Source of the DNA: JAEUOS01 sp965279115
Lineage (GTDB): Bacteria > Pseudomonadota > Gammaproteobacteria > Burkholderiales > JAEUOS01
Length of the DNA: 64,000 nt
NCBI GenBank assembly: GCA_965279115.1
Contig: OZ257137.1
Coordinates: 6,448,001 to 6,512,000 of the forward strand
Direction of reading: 5' to 3'
The translations under genes were made by a program, and so were the position numbers. Shown piece after piece: positions 61,682 through 64,000 of this stretch; position 1 is the stretch's first letter, and every line of letters starts with the position of its first letter. The notes beneath the pieces were generated by a model. The model made no database searches and had not been told where the DNA came from. It worked only from the letters and a program-made list of their open reading frames with translations.

Positions 61682-62608
61682 TCATGCCACTGCGCGCAGC
61701 GTCTGCTGGATCACCGCAGTGAGCTTGCTGGCATAGTTCGGATCGGTGGCGTAGCCGGCCCTCTGCAGGCTCTGCGCGAACTGGGCGGCGTCGGTGGACC
61801 TGAGCGTGGCGGCGTAGCGCGGGTTGTTGCCGATCAGTCGCGCATAGTCGGCAAAACTTTCGGCATACGAGGAATAGGCGCGGAATTTCTCGGTGGTCTT
61901 GCGTGCCACGCCACCCACGTATTCGGTGGTGACGGCTTCGACCGTCGGCCCCTTCCAGCCGGCCGTTGCCTTGACGCCGAACATGTTGTGACTGGTGCTG
62001 CCGTCGGCGAACTTGATCTCGCGCTTGCCCCAGCCCGATTCGAGCGCGGCCTGGCCAAGTATGAATTGGGCCGGCACACCGGTGGCCTGCGCCGCCTGCT
62101 GTGCGTCGGCCCAGCGGGTACGCACGAAATCGCGCGCCGCGGCGCCCGGCTCGCGCGCGCCCTCGGCGCCGCCTGCAGGGTTCGCTGCCGCAGTTGCGGA
62201 GCGCAGCTTTTCGAGCGTGCTGACAGCCTCGCGCCGCATCGGCGGAACCAGGGCACCCGGGGTCAGGGAAGCCGGATCGACGGTCCTGCGATCGAGTTGC
62301 CTGACGATCATGTCGGCCAGGCCGGTACCCTTTTCGGAAAGCTTTTGCGACAACTGCTGGTCGAACATTCCGGTGTACTGGCGCGTCGAGTCCGAATCGA
62401 GCATGCCGTCCTTGGGAAGGGTGTCACGCATGCTTTTCATCAGCATGTTCATGAAGACCGCCTCGAACTGCTGCGCCGCCTGGCGCACCGCCTGCTTCTG
62501 GCCGTCCGCGCTGGTGTCGCGCGACCTGCGCTTGAGCGACTCAAGGCCATTGGCGTCGAGGGCGAAGGTCCCCGAGGTGCTGTTGCTGGCAATAGTGGCA
62601 GTTGTCAT
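61682..62608 (-). CDS. flgJ: FlgJ, rod-cap protein with peptidoglycan hydrolase domain
   Basis: 308 residues. The N-terminal rod-binding part (about 1-115) has QAAQQFEAVFMNMLMKSMRD. A Pro/Ala linker leads to the C-terminal glucosaminidase-type domain (about 150-305), with the catalytic Glu in GQAALESGWGKRE, NMFGVKATAGWKG and FRAYSSYAESFADYARLI. FlgJ caps the growing rod and cuts peptidoglycan so the rod can cross it. The dual-domain form is typical of beta- and gammaproteobacteria. It starts 12 bp after flgI. Confidence 0.95.
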   Translation of the reverse strand: MTTATIASNSTSGTFALDANGLESLKRRSRDTSADGQKQAVRQAAQQFEAVFMNMLMKSMRDTLPKDGMLDSDSTRQYTGMFDQQLSQKLSEKGTGLADMIVRQLDRRTVDPASLTPGALVPPMRREAVSTLEKLRSATAAANPAGGAEGAREPGAAARDFVRTRWADAQQAAQATGVPAQFILGQAALESGWGKREIKFADGSTSHNMFGVKATAGWKGPTVEAVTTEYVGGVARKTTEKFRAYSSYAESFADYARLIGNNPRYAATLRSTDAAQFAQSLQRAGYATDPNYASKLTAVIQQTLRAVA

Positions 62609-62620
62609 GACGTGTCTGGC

Positions 62621-63745
62621 CTAGATGACTTCGAGCTCGGCGCGCAGCGCGCCCGAGGCCTTCATCGCCTGCAGGATGGCCAGCAGGTCCTGCGGAGTGG
62701 CGCCGAGCGCATTGAGCGCCTTGACCACGTCCGCGAGTTTGGCCCCGGCTTCGAGCATGACGATCTTTCCACCGTCCTGCTTGATCTGGATGTCGGCCTT
62801 CTCGGTGACCACGGTCTGCCCGCCTGTGGACAGTGGTGATGGCTGGCTCACCACCGGCGTCGAATTGACCGTGACCGACAGGTTGCCATGCGCCACTGCC
62901 ACCGGGTCGAGCGTCACCGACTGGTTCAGTACCACCGAGCCGGTGCGGGCGTTGACGATCACCTTGGCCGGGCCGGCAACGACATCGACATTCAGGTTCT
63001 CGAGTTGCGCCATGAAGGCCACCCGGTCGTTGGGTGACTGGGGCGCGCGCACCTGGATCACCCGGCCATCCAGGGCCTGGGCGGCGGTCGCGCCCATGCG
63101 GCGGTTGATCGCGTCGGCGACCCGTCCGGCAGTGCCGAAATCGGCGCTGTGCAATTCGAGACGCAGGACGTCGCCGAGCAGGAACGGGCTTGCCACAGCC
63201 CGCTCCACGGTCGCCCCGCCGGGTATCCGGCCGGCGCTCAGGTGGTTGATGGTGGTCGAAGACCCGCCGGCGGACGCACCCGCGCCGGCCACCACCATGT
63301 TGCCCTGCGCCATGGCATAAATCTGTCCGTCGGCGCCCTTCAGGGGCGTCATCAGGAGCGTGCCGCCGCGCAGCGACTTGGCATTGCCCATCGACGACAC
63401 GGTCACGTCAAGCAGTTGGCCCGGCTGCGCGAAGGCCTGCATCTGCGAGGTGACCATGACGGCCGCCACGTTGCGCAACTGCAGGTTGGTGCCGGGAGGC
63501 AGGTTGACACCCATTTGGGCCAGCATGGCGGCAATGGACTGCACCGTGAAAGGGGTCTGGGTGGTCTGGTCACCAGTGCCGTCCAGGCCGACCACGATGC
63601 CGTAGCCGATCAGCTGGTTGGGGCGCACGCCCTGCAGCGTCGCGATGTCCTTGATCCGCTCGGCCCGTGCCTGGGGTATGGAAGTCATCGCCACGCCGAA
63701 CAGCAGCACGGAGAAAGCCATCAGTCTTGCGAGTTTGTCATGCAT
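62621..63745 (-). CDS. flgI: FlgI, flagellar P-ring protein
   Basis: 374 residues from the ATG at 63745; an upstream start at 63814 would disrupt the signal peptide. A Sec signal (about 1-28, cut after QARA) precedes ERIKDIATLQGVRPNQLIGY, the family opening. Later landmarks are GYGIVVGLDGTGDQT, GGTLLMTPLKGADGQIYA and the end LNALGATPQDLLAILQAMK. The protein forms the periplasmic P ring around the rod. It lies 29 bp after flgH, preceding flgJ as usual. Confidence 0.96.
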   Translation of the reverse strand: MHDKLARLMAFSVLLFGVAMTSIPQARAERIKDIATLQGVRPNQLIGYGIVVGLDGTGDQTTQTPFTVQSIAAMLAQMGVNLPPGTNLQLRNVAAVMVTSQMQAFAQPGQLLDVTVSSMGNAKSLRGGTLLMTPLKGADGQIYAMAQGNMVVAGAGASAGGSSTTINHLSAGRIPGGATVERAVASPFLLGDVLRLELHSADFGTAGRVADAINRRMGATAAQALDGRVIQVRAPQSPNDRVAFMAQLENLNVDVVAGPAKVIVNARTGSVVLNQSVTLDPVAVAHGNLSVTVNSTPVVSQPSPLSTGGQTVVTEKADIQIKQDGGKIVMLEAGAKLADVVKALNALGATPQDLLAILQAMKASGALRAELEVI

Positions 63746-63774
63746 GATTTTCGATTTCAGGCCGAGGTTGTCGC

Positions 63775-64000
63775 TCAAAACGGCAGGAAGGTGAGGAAGA
63801 AGCGCGCCAGCCAACCCATCACCTGCGCTTCGTCCACCTGCCCCTGGCCGCGCAACTCGATGCGCGCATCGGCCACCTGCGTGGAGCTCACGGTGTTGCC
63901 GTTGACCAGGTTGAACGGATTCACGATTCCGGAAAAGCGCACGGTCTCAACCTGGCGGTTGTTGCCGATCTGTTTCTCTCCGGACACCACCAGGTTGCCA
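63775..64000 (-). CDS. flgH: FlgH, flagellar L-ring lipoprotein (C-terminal part, 5' end outside window)
   Basis: Only the last 75 codons are present; the gene continues past 64000. Visible are VVSGEKQIGNNRQVETVRFSG, with NGNTVSSTQVADARIEL and the end GWLARFFLTFLPF, all highly typical of FlgH. The protein forms the outer-membrane L ring. It is followed 29 bp later by flgI in the standard order. Confidence 0.95.
   Translation of the reverse strand, partial: GNLVVSGEKQIGNNRQVETVRFSGIVNPFNLVNGNTVSSTQVADARIELRGQGQVDEAQVMGWLARFFLTFLPF

Noticed and set aside
59746..61722. A 658-codon open frame opposite flgK
   Set aside because: flgK is certain from motifs and gene order; the antisense product is compositionally biased.

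Overview
The window reads as a high-GC, motile betaproteobacterial chromosome segment, most likely Burkholderiales or a close relative. The grounds are the scpB-rluB / rimP-nusA-infB-rbfA-truB block, the lgt / lysR / ilvD neighbourhood, a Bug-type periplasmic binding protein, a LexA box of the proteobacterial CTGT-N8-ACAG type, and a complete che operon beside flagellar flg genes. No rRNA, tRNA, IS element, prophage or CRISPR array is visible. I cannot name the species.

Left third (1-25060), housekeeping and metabolism: an acyl-CoA dehydrogenase 3' end and a YfcG-type GST; lexA with its own SOS box; a cupin; a small membrane protein; a BT1-like transporter; hslO; a MaoC hydratase, an acetyltransferase and a SnoaL-like protein on the plus strand; lgt; a LysR regulator divergent from an EamA exporter with a palindromic LysR box between them; ilvD; a Bug protein divergent from a TauD-like dioxygenase; hrcA-hemH-receiver; then, on the minus strand, rimP-nusA-infB-rbfA-truB behind a likely attenuator, and scpB-rluB.

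Middle (25279-36909), one minus-strand chemotaxis operon of ten genes read right to left: an MCP-like protein with a CheZ-like signature, cheY, cheA, cheW, an MCP, cheR, cheD, cheB, then a STAS anti-anti-sigma protein and a receiver-PP2C-HATPase switch protein resembling HsbA/HsbR. No separate cheZ is present.

Right-middle (37290-58543), an unusually dense signalling island: a receiver-PAS-HisKA_3 kinase, a chimeric receiver-HATPase protein and a NarL-type regulator in a translationally coupled array. The middle gene looks like the product of a roughly 1-kb tandem duplication. A second receiver/RsbW-like kinase, two paralogous multi-PAS kinases and a diguanylate cyclase follow on the minus strand. 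An atypical receiver behind a near-consensus FliA promoter, a BarA-like hybrid kinase and a receiver-PAS-GGDEF-EAL protein follow on the plus strand.

Right end (58566-64000): flgL, flgK, flgJ, flgI and partial flgH on the minus strand, transcribed flgH to flgL. Flagellar assembly, chemotaxis, partner switching and cyclic-di-GMP turnover therefore sit side by side, which suggests a locus that decides between swimming and attachment.
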